DNA from: Tigriopus japonicus
Lineage: Eukaryota; Arthropoda; Copepoda; Harpacticoida; Harpacticidae
DNA: 64,000 bases
Reading direction: 5' to 3'
NCBI GenBank assembly: GCA_010645155.1
Contig: CM021316.1
Location: forward strand, 11,826,290-11,890,289
Every line of letters begins with the position of its first letter. Within the stretch, counting starts at the first letter, position 1. The notes under the pieces are model-generated. The model did not search any database. It saw nothing but the letters and a program-made list of their open reading frames with translations, and was not told the DNA's origin. The position numbers and the translations under genes are program-made. Below are positions 11,553 through 24,600 of this stretch, in pieces.

Positions 11553-14500
11553 GTAAGTTGGAAGGTTCTAACTACTTAAAAAGGTTGCAGCGCTTTTCAT
11601 CTTATTGTTATATTAAGACAATCTCATGACATTTTGAAATTCTTTGTCCAATCCGATTGGTAATAATGGTAGAAGTTGTGTGTCTTTCGTCGCAGAATTG
11701 TAGACACACAGAACCTATTGTTCAAGTCATGTTCCAGCATCTCGCGATAGAAAAGATCTTCTAGCTCCCTCTTAGTGGTGCGTAAGGTAGCCCTTGGCTA
11801 CTACCAGCTACCCTTTGAGTCGAGGTGGACTGGATTTAGATCGAATTTACACTGTACTATCGAGTGCATTACGTAACCACGTGCTTGAACTTGCTTACCT
11901 TTTTGGAGTCGTGTAGTTTGAAGATGGTTGGTAGGGCCTTGCAACTTGCCTGTGGCCAACCAAGTTGAACGTATGTATGATGATTCGTGACCACACCTTT
12001 TGGAAATGAATTCACTTGCTAGTACATGCTCATAGTCTCATGGCAAGAATGAATACCCATCAAATTGGGTACAGCTCTCTGATTCTGGTTGCAGCGTAGT
12101 TAAAAAAAAACTTGTGTCAAAAGGGCACCATATTTTTTCCATGCATGCACGAGGATATTTTGTAAGAGTGATTATTTCACGTCTCTGTATCACAATAATT
12201 GACATCTTGAGCGACTTCTGCTATAGACTTAACATCAGAACTTTGACAGGACTCCGGGTTATTGACTTGTTTGAAGTGTACAGTTCGTTTGGTCGTCGTA
12301 CTCCATCATTTAATTGCGTCTTAGTTTCGAGAGCATTGGAAGCTTCGTTATTCAAAATGGACGATTCTCTCCTTTTCATGCTTTCATGTTAAAGTAGAAT
12401 AGATTATACTATGACCTTGAAATTGTATTTGAAACTAAATCTACTATAACATGATCAACTGAGCACCACTTCCATCGTTAATTTTCCTTTATTTCTCTCT
12501 TATCTTCTGGCATTTCCTGTCCATTTTACGATCCAAGCTGAATCATTCGACACATCCTTTAATCGCAGCGAACCAAAACAAAGTGATAGTGGATTAACAA
12601 TTTTTGAAAGCTTTCGATCTTTCGGCACTTGGACTCTAAGGCCAATGTAAAGACCACTGAAAGCAAACCATCAAAATCTTCGAATTAGATTTTGTACTTC
12701 TACCTAGCAATGTTTTTGGCTGAGTGGTTTGTAACGTAAGTAATACTTGGGTGCCGATCATTGGCTGGCTTTGATTGTCATTTCGTGCATGATCATGCCC
12801 TCTATCTAAATCGTTTTCGGGCATTATACTGACCCCAAACCAAAGCAAGCTCAGTCAGATCCGTCGATGAGGCAATCTAAATTAATGAATAATTATCCCT
12901 CTTCCTCGTTTGAAGGTCCACATGAAACAAAGTGTCCTTGGATGAGAAGCCAATCATAAAAATTAGACCGAGGTAGTCTTGGCAACCTGGCTTGTGTGAT
13001 TAGTAACTACAATTGTCCGACACAAACTAGGATGAAACCAGAAATTTGAATAACTAGCGAACGAGCCCCCGAGTTTGTCACGGTTTAAGTGAAAAGGTTG
13101 ATCATGACAACCTTTTTCCCTTCCCAGGCAATTTTGTTTTCTCTGCTCCAGTTCCAATGGTTCATAATGAATGCTCCAGAATGCGCTTCATGGAACCCAG
13201 TCTGTTCCTTCAAAGATTCAAGGCCAGCTAGGGGAACCAGGCCTGGAAACAATCATGAATTTGGCACACAAACTCCCATGTTCTTCACTTACAATAGTAT
13301 AGAAAATTGTTCTTCCTATCTGCGTACACGATATGGGAAGGAGAGAGAGAGAGAAATAAGTAAGTAGCCTAACAACAAGCCAAGTTCCCTTTCTCCATGC
13401 CTATGCTTTTCATCTCTCTTGCGCGCACTCGCCTCTTTCCCAAGTGAGTGAGTGAGTGAGTGAGTGAATGGTGTGGGCAAAAGAGGCCTCTCGAGTTTGA
13501 GGCAACATTCATTGCAAGATCAAGCCCTGACTCGAAAGCACGCATTTTGCTCAAGCTCTTGTTACAATTTTGAGGACTTTGAAGATTTTTCATCGGTTCT
13601 TACTGTGACTGTTCATAATCAGGGATCGTGTCAGAAATAGAGGCCACCTAAGAGGGCATCAAAGTAGATCACTCATTTGCAACCTAGTGGACTGAATCAA
13701 GAATTTCCTGTGGAATGGTCAGTAGTCAATCATCAACATGCTGGATTACGAGCAATTTAACTACTTAGAGGTAAGCAAACCGATCATGCGTTGATACTCA
13801 GAGACTTCATTTTTTCATTCTCGGAAAAGGTAAAACAAGTTTTTTTTCATTATCTTGGTTGGGCTTGAAAGGCTCGACTTGGGCTATTAATTAATCAAAA
13901 ACGGCAAACAAGCATTCCTGTCAGCGTTTGGCCAAGATTTATTCGCCAATTATTGCACGAAATGCATACAAATGAGACCCTAGTGAACGGAAGACGAAAA
14001 AGGCTCGAAGCCATTGAAAGACGCTTGGCACGCTAAAACCGCTCAATTATGAGGAGACATGTATCAATTCATAATTGTGTTTGATATTTTTCCTCAAATC
14101 AAATCACTTTGTAGTTAGCTTCATTGCACACTTGAACAAGCATTTTGGACGCACAGGTACTTATGATACACATTCACCTGTGCATCATTAACTTTGAAAT
14201 GAGATGGCAAATTAGCGACTTCCATCGGGTTTTGAACGCTCCTTCGTCGTCACATCTCCTTGAATGAAGCCGAGCGATTGTATTTCATTGAAGAGCTCAC
14301 TCGAAAATGTCAAACATATCGGTGAAGTTTCATTGGGTTCCTTGCTGCATCATTGCTAAATTTCGTGGAACTCGCAAAGATTCGTTCACTAGGTGTCTCA
14401 ATAGGGTTCGATTCAATGGTGCTCAAAGCGAAAAGGCTTTGAACTTCTACCACCCGGTTTGGGTTACCTTTAGTACTTCACGCCTGTTGCACATTGTTGC

Positions 14501-17500
14501 AAATAAAGAGGTGCAATATAAAGACTAAGCTGACGATTTTACAGAGAGTACTTCAATACCTCTTCGAACAAACGAGAAGAAGAGAGAAGAGGGTCCCAAG
14601 ATTCCTCTCTTTGACGTCACTACTTTACTTGTCGTGAGAAGGCATAACGAAAGATAAAAAAACTGCAACATTTTCCCACGTACCAAACCTGTTTGCCCAG
14701 TACTGCGATAGCAATACTGTTCTATTTAAAAAGTGAAGCTAACATTATCCATGTCCACAATATCTACGCTAATGTATGGCAGAATTAAGACTAGTGTAGT
14801 GGAGCATTCATTTAAGTGGGAGGGTCTCGTTTTAGGGGAGACTGCTTCTCCCAGACTTTACCTCATGTTGAGTATTGTGTACAGTGTACACTCAAAAGGA
14901 CTAAATATACCGTCATACGTTGGAGAGCGAGAGAGAAAGCATGCCGTCCTTCATTGTGTTCCATGTGTTCCAATTTCCTTGCGGCAAGAAGGCTTCAGGC
15001 CGAATGAGGCAACAGGTCTGGGTGAATGAATCTCATTTTTTTTCCTGAATGCCAATGTACTAAGGAGAGCAGACGAGTTTTCTCGTCAAGAGAAAACTAC
15101 CGACATGAAAGGTAGCGGCGTGAACCTGCATGATTCTCTTGGGGGTTGATGTAAGTGGTTGGAGGTATCTTAATACACGTTGGAAAATTTTCCTTTGAGA
15201 CTGGGGAGACGAGTAATGAATGCGATTATAGTGTGCATTCTTGCCAAACGACTTTCCAACCTTCATTGCCATTACTTTGGCCTTTCCTGATGACCTCATC
15301 TTGAAAGCAGTGAATCTTTTCTAAATCGGGCTTCATGTGAACCTCAGCAGACAACCAAAACTGAATTAGTTGTGACCCCTTTTGGGACATGTCAATGGGC
15401 TTCATTCATGGCAGGATCTTTTTTGTATATGATTTGTCAGTCCTAACTTTCCAACTTTGGCCCCTATGGAATAACTCGCAACGTAAAAGTGGTAACAATG
15501 ATGTCACGGTTCTTTGAGTTCATTCTGCTTTCATCAGAACCTGGAAAACAACCTCTTTCTTTTAATCCTCTCATGAGGTAGTATTTTTTCCGTACGCTAT
15601 ATTTATGAGCACTCATGAACTTTTAATGCCTGCCGATCCTTGAAATATAAAACTTCAATAGGGGGTTCTAGAATGGTGACCATTTTTGTTTGAGAGCCAA
15701 CAGGTGTTAGTGGAGCCATGGAAATGGCTCGACGGCTCCATAGCTTAGCCCTGTTTAGCCATGCCTTGAGGTTGGGGCCTTCCTTCCAATGAAAGGGGGC
15801 CTCTCTCGTACTCACTCTCGATTTGGCTTGTCTTGGAGAGCGAAAAAGAAAGAAGAGAGAGGAAGAGCCTCTCTGGTCTTGGCGTCTTTGGAGAAAAGGA
15901 GAACTGACTCTTATGACGTCAGAGAGTGGTGATGATGAACTTAGAGAAGCAAGCACAGCACTATTTGTAGTGGGGCTTGGAAGACCGGCCTGATATTCAT
16001 GACGTAGGTCTGATGTAAGGCTGGCCACAAGCCCACTATGAAGCATGCATGCATGCTCTTCTTTGCTCACAAGATTAATTGTGATCTCAAGGTGTGTGAG
16101 ACAAGGTGCGGCAATACCACAATACTACTAGACATATTAAGGACAATGGTGTTTTGTTAGAATCCCATGGACTTCAGACATAGAGTCATGAGTGCAATTC
16201 GACACGTAAGTACGATAATCGGAGTGCTTGCTCTAGTAATGTGCAACAGTTACAACAAATATTTGAAATTAACAAAGTAATTTTATGACCTAAAACCCAC
16301 GTCATTGCAAGAATATGTCAGGTGTTCCGATCATTTGCCAAATCGATTTCTTTATAAAATGTTAGGCCAGCATTTCATAGAGGAAACAGACCAAAATGAA
16401 TGAATGACTGGCGAGTTGGCTTAAATTGTTGTTATTTGATTTCCTTTCTTCTATGTTCTCATGGAACATTCCCATGGCCTTTAGGGTTCTTTGAAATAGC
16501 TCTTCGCTTTGCTCGCGCTTGCTTCACCGCTTCATGCCAATCACAAGTACGAAAGCTAAGGATAGGATTGCGAGAAAACAAGTCTTTGTCAGGCTATTTT
16601 GGTCAATTGCGTTCTTGAAACGCTTTCTGAGAATGTCAAAGCAGGGATTATACCGTAAGACAAGGTCTCCAAACTAAATCCAAGACAGTCAACTATTTTT
16701 AGATTGTACGTAGTCTTGTCCTCGCAAAGGTGAGTCGTGTATCACAATCGTAATCAGCCGCGATTTCTTGCCGCGTTTTCCCCATTCTCATTGCCAGATA
16801 CCATATTGAGTGATTTTTGCTAACGCCATCCCAAGAATTGAGCTCAAATATTGATCAAAATATTAGGTTGTGCTTAGTTGGAGACGACTAGTATGGCCAT
16901 TCAGACTAATCTCTAGTCCTTTATAAAGTAGCCAAACTGTTCAAACGAGCCATAGATCTTTCCCTCAATACTGAGGAACTGAAGGCTTGCGCAGTTTTCG
17001 GATATTATAAGCCTTATCTCGAGCTTTAAGTAGAGCCCACGTCAATGCAAGGCTATTACGTATCCATGGTAGTACAAGGAAAGAGAACCCAACAAAGTCC
17101 ACAAAGCTATTTCACTTCGTCTTTGACGCTTATCGAGGAAACAAGCTTTAATCCGAACACTTCAATTGAAGGACTATGTATTTCATGCAGGTATTATTGT
17201 GTTAGGGCCTCAAAAGATTAACTGTGCTTTGCAATCTACAGTAGTTTAAATATGTGCAATCCTTTTGCTTTACAGATGATGCACCTGGCTCCGACCTGCT
17301 CTTCTCCACAACTTCAGACTTCGTCTAATTTTGACTTCGACCTCGATCTTCTTCCCGCTGACGGTGAAGTCCCGGACTTGGGACTTCTCCCGGAGTTTGC
17401 CAACCTGGGTAATACATCAGGCAGCTTTAGTCTCGAGGAGTACCAACAGAACTGTGGGAGCTTTCAACACCTGGACTACCAAGTACCCTCTCCCACGCAT

Positions 17501-20028
17501 ACTCTCTCACCTCTGGAGACTCTGGTCCACTCCCCGACTATGTTCTCACCCTATGACAACACCCAAAAGTCACCTGGATCAAAACCCAACACCAAGCCTC
17601 ATCCGCATGGCGATCCCGGACAAAGATATGTCCAGATGCCCTCGCCCATGTCTCTCCCGCCCGCAAGTCCATACTCACCGGCCACTCGGCCCAATCGTTT
17701 GTCCTCCACCGATTCCTGTATGACATCGTCATCCACGGCCTCAATAATGCAAGACTCTTTGGCCGAGTTTCAAGAGCTCAGGAACAAAATCAAGCAAGAG
17801 CGACAAGATGGATATGCTCATCCTCCCCCACCACCGTACAATATTGCCACTCGAGGAACACTCAATATCAAGATTGAACCCTGCGATCACGTTAGTGGGA
17901 TCGCCACCGCCACTGTCCCTCAAGGTCGCATGGATCAGAATCGTATGATTGATGGCTCATCGCCATTTGCCTCTCCTCAACGAATGAACTTCAAACCAAT
18001 GGAGAGTGGTATGTACGGCACTTCAAGATCAGATGTGAACTCCTATTGCATGAACACCAGCATGGACTCGAATAAGCCTTTGATGTCGATGGCTGGTCAG
18101 TCCAACTGCATGTCAGTCTCATCCAACCAAGCCGACTCAGATGACGTGAGGAGCAAGATCGAGCCCGTTCTCTCCTTGGCCATGGCTGAAGTGAAAGACG
18201 ACATTGAGAACAGCTGCCGTTGTCTCGGCATCTCTCACGGTAAGACAAACGACCTTCATGGGTGAGGAAAACTGGGCCTTCATTTTATCCGCCTTTGTTG
18301 CAGACCCCAATGAATGGAGTCCTCTAGAGGTGAGAAAATGGCTAATGCACACTGTTCAACAGAACAGTATCCCCATTAGCCATGATGCCGAAGCCAATAA
18401 GGCCCTTGAATATTGGGCCAATCTGGAGGGGAAACAATTCTCCCAGATCAGCGAAGAAGAGTTCAAGGAACGTTTACCCCAGGTAAGAATCCGAAATTTG
18501 AGTTACTCTCAAACAAATTGGTTCAATGGTCGCAAGGTGCCTCATTCTGATTTTTTTTTGTCAATGCAGGGTCACTTGGTCTACGATCAATTGGATCTTT
18601 GGAAGAGTAACGCTCATTTCTTGGGCCAACAAGGATCATCCGTAACGACCACTTGCTCATCGGCCACCACATCCGCCAGTGGTTCTCAAATGAATTCTTT
18701 GGAAGTCAAGAAAGAGGACACGTTGGACTTCTCCTACGTGTTCCAAATGTTGGAGAACAAAGACGAATCATCAACCATGGGATATTCTCAAGCTTCCTGT
18801 CCCACCGCCCACCCTCTATCTCCACCTCCCCCCTACCCCTCTACCTCTTCTTTCGACTCCACCCAGGCGTCAACCTCCTCCGGATGCGGAATCTCAACTC
18901 AAGGACCACGTAGCAACGAAACCTCGACTGATTACGGCTCCGAACACTACGACGATGACGACAATGAAGGTATGTTGAGATTGCTTGGAATATTTGACGA
19001 TAGCCAAATTTCAAATCAGAGGAGGACGCCTTAGCATGAAAGGTTAGATGAGCCAGAGGCAGATAATTAATGCTCCCTCCTGCTGGGTGATCGAGCTCGC
19101 CAAGACAGTCATCCGTTATTGATCCCCTAGAAGCCTACTTGCTTGGGGTCCAATCGCAAAATAAGATTCAAGAAAAGCATCCTATTCCAGTTTTATTGAA
19201 GGGCCAAATTCTGAGAAGCGTTAGGAGCCATTTCCCTTGATGCCTCGTCAGCATTGATTGATGATCTTGACGTAGGCACAAAACTAATTTACTTATCTGC
19301 CTTTGAGGTTTGACCTTCTTATCAGCAATTTGCACTTACGTCGTACACTCTCATATTTGGCTCGTACAAAGCACAATACACGATATGCTGCTGTTGCCTC
19401 AAATGTGTTGTCTGGCATTGCATTAGTGCCTGATATCACTGATTTGTATGTGAATGCTTGCTTGTTCGAAAGATTTACTTGTTGGCTCCTCCCAATGGGA
19501 ATGACGTCAAAGTCGAAAGGAGCTTTAATTTAAAATTCATGCATCGCGTCGAAAGTTAAAAGATTCGTGAAGGAGAATTCAGGAGGAAGATGGTTGTCGG
19601 TGGAAAATGAATGAACATTGAACTAATTGGTCTTCTCCTATTCTTCTTTAGATGATACTGAGATGGAGGCCGTCGGCTCTGGATCTGGTTCCACCTCGAC
19701 TGGATCGCCAGCAACAGCGAATCCAAGTGTCTCTGGATCCGGTCGTACTGTTACCAATATTCACCTTTGGCAATTTGTCAAGGAGCTTCTCAACCAACCT
19801 CAGCTCTACTCGGGTTGCATTCATTGGATCGATCGCGAGAAAGGCATCTTCAAGATTGTGGACTCGACTCGGGTGGCCAAATTGTGGGGTAAACGAAAAA
19901 ATCGTCCAGCCATGAACTACGACAAATTGTCGCGGTCCTTGCGGCAATACTACAAGAAAGGAATCATGAAGAAGACCGAGCGTACCCAACGCTTGGTCTA
20001 TCAATTTTGCACTCCATACCATTTGTAA
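11466..20028 (+). CDS. Ets98B: SPDEF/Ets98B-type ETS transcription factor (PNT + ETS domains)
   Basis: This is a predicted nuclear DNA-binding regulator. Exons are 11466-11552 (alternative 13738-13770), 17276-18239, 18304-18482, 18570-18969 and 19652-20028. All introns are GT-AG, phases 0,1,0,1, giving 668 aa (650 with the alternative start). Residues 30-330 are Ser/Pro/Met-rich with PPPPPY-type stretches, as in activation regions. About residues 333-427 form a Pointed/SAM domain (DPNEWSPLEVRKWL, then YDQLDLWKS). Residues 540-578 are acidic then Ser/Gly-rich. Residues 579-665 are a complete ETS domain starting IHLWQFVKELL, with the recognition helix MNYDKLSRSLRQYYKKG that has both conserved arginines. 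A PNT preceding a C-terminal ETS and the LVYQF ending match SPDEF/Drosophila Ets98B better than ELF or Pointed. Splice choices around the PNT are supported by unbroken frame. Confidence 0.93.
13440..13468. repeat. (GAGT)n microsatellite
   Basis: A short tandem run of gagt/agtg units lies about 270 bp before alternative first exon B of the ETS gene. Confidence 0.8.
13738..13770 (+). CDS. Ets98B: Alternative first coding exon B of the ETS gene
   Basis: ATG at 13738 opens 11 codons (MLDYEQFNYLE) followed by donor gtaagc, phase 0, so it can replace exon A without changing the downstream frame. Just upstream are a GA-repeat tract (about 13338-13353) and a short gtga/gagt microsatellite (about 13442-13466), of the kind often found near arthropod promoters. 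Being so short, the exon needs transcript support. Confidence 0.5.
13771..17275 (+). other. Ets98B: Intron before the second coding exon of the ETS gene
   Basis: This 3.5-kb intron ends in the acceptor tgctttacag (to 17275). Open frames inside, such as 15603-16070 on the minus strand, have no recognisable domain and low-complexity content. Nothing else was identified. Confidence 0.55.
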
Positions 20029-21642
20029 TGCCCTGCGCCATTCCCAAACCACCCTGCCCATCCAATCCATGCACAAATCCGGATCCGTCCCACACACACA
20101 AACATAATTGTCGCTCAGTATTGTCGTTGCTGTAACTGTTCGAGGTAATTCGAATCGTGCCAAATCTTGTACCAGCACCTATCTTCCACTCCAATCTCTC
20201 TCTTTCTCTATCCTTCCTCCCATGCTTTCCGACTTTATCTATCGCCTTTCTCTCCACTCCAAGAGTTCTAAGTAAGACTCTCTTTCCTTCATCTATCTAT
20301 CTATCCATCAATCTCTCTTTCATACTCTCTCTATTGAAACATATGCTTTCGGAATTTGGTCATTTTGATCTCTCCACTTAAAGAGTTGGCCTCAAGTTCT
20401 GGGTCTGCAATTCAAGGAGTCAGGGCTTTGATATTCAAATCCTTTATTGGCTCTGCAGCACCAGTGAGGTTGACTTGGATCGAGATCTGATCAAAGACTG
20501 GAATTTTTTTTGTTCCCATATATCTACGATATATTCAAACGTATGTTCTGTGAACAGACCCTATATTATGAAATGATTACGAATAAGGTACATTAATTTC
20601 GATGATTGTATTGACTATGCTCTAGACTTAGATGTATCCGTTTTTTGTCCCGTATATCCCTTTATATCTCTGTTAGAAATATCTCTTATACATTGTCCTA
20701 GATTTAGAAGTGATCCCCCTTTAACATGATCAATTATTTCATACCACTTTTAAGGTTGTAGGCTTAAGGCAAAGAGGATTACGCTCCTCCAGTTTACACG
20801 TGTGATGTTATGCAAAGTAAATCTTAGAGTTTTCGACATCCCCCTAAAACCCTACTTCAGGTTCAATGTTTGACTCTTTACCCTCTTTTTTCCGGAAAAT
20901 AATGAGCTTAAAGTAATCATTTGCTGGTTGACAGATTTACTCATTTGACTGTCATTCACAATGTTTTACACGATTTTTGAACCCCTAATTGTGAGTATCT
21001 TCTTGAAGAATGTACTATAAACAATGTCTTTTACCATTTCCAATCATATCTCTATGACATGCATTTCGATATTTTGATGTATTTTTGCAAAACCTATCAT
21101 AAGCTTAAGAATCAATAAAACAAATCTTTGCGCAAAGAATCCTGTTTTTTTTTTAAATCATTTTGGAACGCAACAAGCTTGATTGACTTCAAAGGCATGA
21201 CAAACATTTTTAGAAGTATGTTGTTGTTCTTCAATTTGTACTCCAAGCAGACTACCTATAAACTCACACTCAAAAATATTTTCCGTATTTCTGTGTTAAG
21301 TTATCTGGGTAAAATATGAGAGGATTGCATTGACGTCACCAAAAAGGCTTTCCCTTATTCCTCTACTTGTTTCAAACATCATTACGATTGAGCTACTCAC
21401 AAGAAAAATGAACGAATTCGTGGACTTAGATGTATCCCCCATCAGACTTGTTCATCATCGTCATGACAAGCTTAAGATGTTAAACCACAGGGAAGAAGAT
21501 CGAAGACACTTGTGGCTACCATTAAAAACGGACATAAAAATAGAACACCCATTCAGCCAATCATAAATGACGAAGGTTCCACTATTAAAGGGCTACACAT
21601 TCAGCCTTGTCAAGGTTAGTCTGGTTCTTGAGTTCTGTCGCT
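20029..21642 (+). other. 3' UTR of ETS gene and spacer to the CUB-protease
   Basis: After the ETS stop the DNA is C/T-rich and then AT-rich, with a (ATCT)n stretch near 20290-20312. A canonical AATAAA occurs at 21114-21119, about 1.1 kb after the stop. A TATTAAA at 21583-21589 sits 60 bp before the next ATG and may be the TATA element of the CUB-protease gene. Confidence 0.5.
21114..21119 (+). terminator. Candidate polyadenylation signal (AATAAA) for the ETS gene
   Basis: A canonical AATAAA lies about 1.09 kb downstream of the ETS stop, and no better-placed hexamer was noticed between them. Position and context are suggestive only. Confidence 0.4.
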
Positions 21643-24600
21643 ATGCGTGGAACTCTGCGGGTAATCTATGTGTGTCTTGGAATGCTTATGCTTTTGGGAA
21701 AGCAAGTCTTCGTGGTCTCTGAAGTGGTTCATAATTATGCTTGTTTGAACTCGGGAGAGACGATAATAGCCAATCTCTCCGATTTGAAAGCAGGGCAGAG
21801 CTTCCGATTTTTCAGCCATCGGGAACAATTCTTCAACTTGGATTATCCTCGAAACTACGAATGCAATTTTGAGTTCTTGGTGAGTTGGTTATTTGACATG
21901 TGCGCACGAAAAGGTTCTTTTTCCTCAAGTATTGTACCAATACATTGGTTATATTTTTTGTTTACTCGAGCGGTTGTTGATCTTAAATCAAGGAAACTAC
22001 TGACGATTGAACGATCGGTGGTTTTGAATTGACGTCAAGAATGTTTTTGATCCCCTTTCTAATCCTAATCCAATTCCAACTGACGCACAGCTCGGAGATC
22101 GATGCGAGAAAATGCACTTGGTATGCTCTCACCTGGATGTGAACGGGGACTTCGAAACTAACTGCATTGGCCAAGATCGACTTCACTTCATTGATAATTT
22201 CAACTCGTTTCAAGAAAGGTACGATTTCACGTGGGCTAGACGTAGCTACAAATTTATCCTAATCGGCGGTTTTCTACTTGAAACAGCTATTGCGGCCAAG
22301 TGAAACCTAATTATACCACGATTGGTCAAGCCATTTTTCTTTCATTTCGCTCAACTTTGACTAGTCAGTCGGGAAAAGGATTCCGGTGTGAGGTTAGTTG
22401 TTTGGAATACAACCAAGGTGAATCGTCTTCCTTGCCAAGCGATGTTCCCAAAGATCAGGAAAATCCTACTTGTAGTAAGTATGGCTTTAAAAATGTCCCA
22501 GAACGTGGTAACGACCTTTCGAATTTAATTTCTGTTCCCAAAATCTCCAACAATCCTGTGATGCTGTTTGAATCCATTTTTCCAAGGCTACCGTAACTAC
22601 ATCTATCGAAGCAAAATAGTCTCAATAGTCAATAGCTTATTCTCATTTTGGGTCAGTAAGAATAGAGTTTGCCTGTTTTCACTGAGTGCCAAATGTATGT
22701 AGCCATAAAGACCTACGGAGGAAAGTTTGCCCTCTAAGAACTACCAGATCCTAAAGAAATATGTTTTTGCTCTTAAGACTCAAAAATTATCGATACTATC
22801 AGTCGACTTTTTTGATACTAAAAGCCTTATGTGAGATATTTCTAATATGATTAATGGCTTGAAATGAAACACTCTTAACCCTTCGTCTCTTTGGCCATCT
22901 AGCCTCTCCATCTGTGACCAACGCATAGCATTTCATACTAAGTTTTGCAATAGTTTTCAAACTTATCTCATCTTTTAGGTAAAATTCTAGCGTAAAAGCA
23001 AAGCGAAGGTGACTTTCCTCTCGTTTAACGTTTTTCTTAGCTTTGAAGCGAATAAGGAGATTGTGCTTTTTATGAGAGCGTCAAAAAAATTAGTGAATTT
23101 CTTTCTGTCTTTTGCTTGTTGGGGGCTTCCAGGCTATCCAATTCTGGAAATCGAAATGAATTCAGAATTCTTTTTCTTTTTTCTCAACGAGATAACACTT
23201 GCTTTTCTTTAAAAATAAGACGACGGTGAAAAGCCAAATCTTCTTATTTTTCATGTAAATCCCCATACTTGACCTCTAAGCCAAAATTTCACCTATAAAA
23301 AAATATGATAGAGCTTTGGGGCTTAAAACAGTACAACAGCAACTTTAGATCAAGAAATCACAATTTAAAATTCATTCACAGTTCATCATGATTTCTCTGT
23401 TATCGGTTATTTGTGAATATTAAATTTGCTGCACTATGTGCAAATGAAAATGAAAATCTATATGAGCCAAGAGTTCATATGTCGTAATGTCAATAGCAAA
23501 CAATATGCATTAGTTGCAATCACAGTATTCATAATTGTATTTGTATTTACTTCGAAATCGTTTATTGCGACTATTGTTCCTCTTGTTGGTCGAAGAAACA
23601 ATGACAGAACAACCTAACCCACCGGACAACTCAAGCTATCCTGGGTCGAGTTGCTCATGGGTCAAATTGTATGGCAGAAATTACTAGTGATGTCATCATT
23701 TTTGGTGGGAAAAAAGTTCGGAAGACATGTGTTTCTGATGAGCATGCAAGGTAGCTAAAACGAAGATTTAAGCCTGGTAATTGCAACAATTCCATTCTCA
23801 TCTGCACAACTTGAAGTTAGAATAGCAATTCTTGACATTTTTGCAAAAAAATATGTTTTATTGCTTTTATCTAAAATTCCGTTACATAAATTGAGAGGAT
23901 TCTTCCGAATTTTTGAATCAGGCATGCCCGACATTGAATAATAAGATGGCCAGAGGAGATCGGTTCTTAGGGCAGCTAAACCTAATAATAAATTATTTAT
24001 TTCATTGAAGGCTTCCGATTTCTCCATATGTTTTTAAATTACTTTGCAATACTTGCAACAAACATTAACATGCCATTGCTCTTAAATGCAACATTTTTCG
24101 AAAATCTGACCCTTGAGGACTGAGATATGTTTTTGGCAAGCCTAGACTGCTAACGGCAGCAGGTCTGTAATATGATACGGTAATCGCTCCCAATGAAAAC
24201 GAAAAAAACAAGGTAGAAAATGCCTTTGAAATGCACGTTTTGAACTTTTCCATAGTAGAAAATTCAAGTAAAATAGGGATACAGTCGGCTAAATTTTGTT
24301 TTCATAAAATATTCCTTGACGAAATAGGGCCATTTTTTTCAACCTCAGGCCCATTGGAAATGGGAAAACTCTACAAAAGGGACAAAGGCATATTATTGGC
24401 CACCAACCAATGGTTGGACCGGGATGTTTGCCACGACTATTTTTTTCATTTTTTAATCAAAATTGACGCCAAATGAAAACTACAAATGGTGCATCTTTCT
24501 ATAGTAATGCAGCTAATAAGGTTAATTTTGAGAGTCTAAACTTAAAGTAAAAGACACGAGCTCTTGAATACGTCAAATTAATTAAAGGTTAAGGTGAATA

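Noticed and set aside
15603..16070. 155-codon minus-strand frame
   Set aside because: It lies inside the large first intron of the ETS gene, has Ser/Arg low-complexity content from purine-rich tracts, and lacks any motif.
19648..20178. 176-codon minus-strand frame
   Set aside because: Antisense shadow of the conserved ETS-domain exon.
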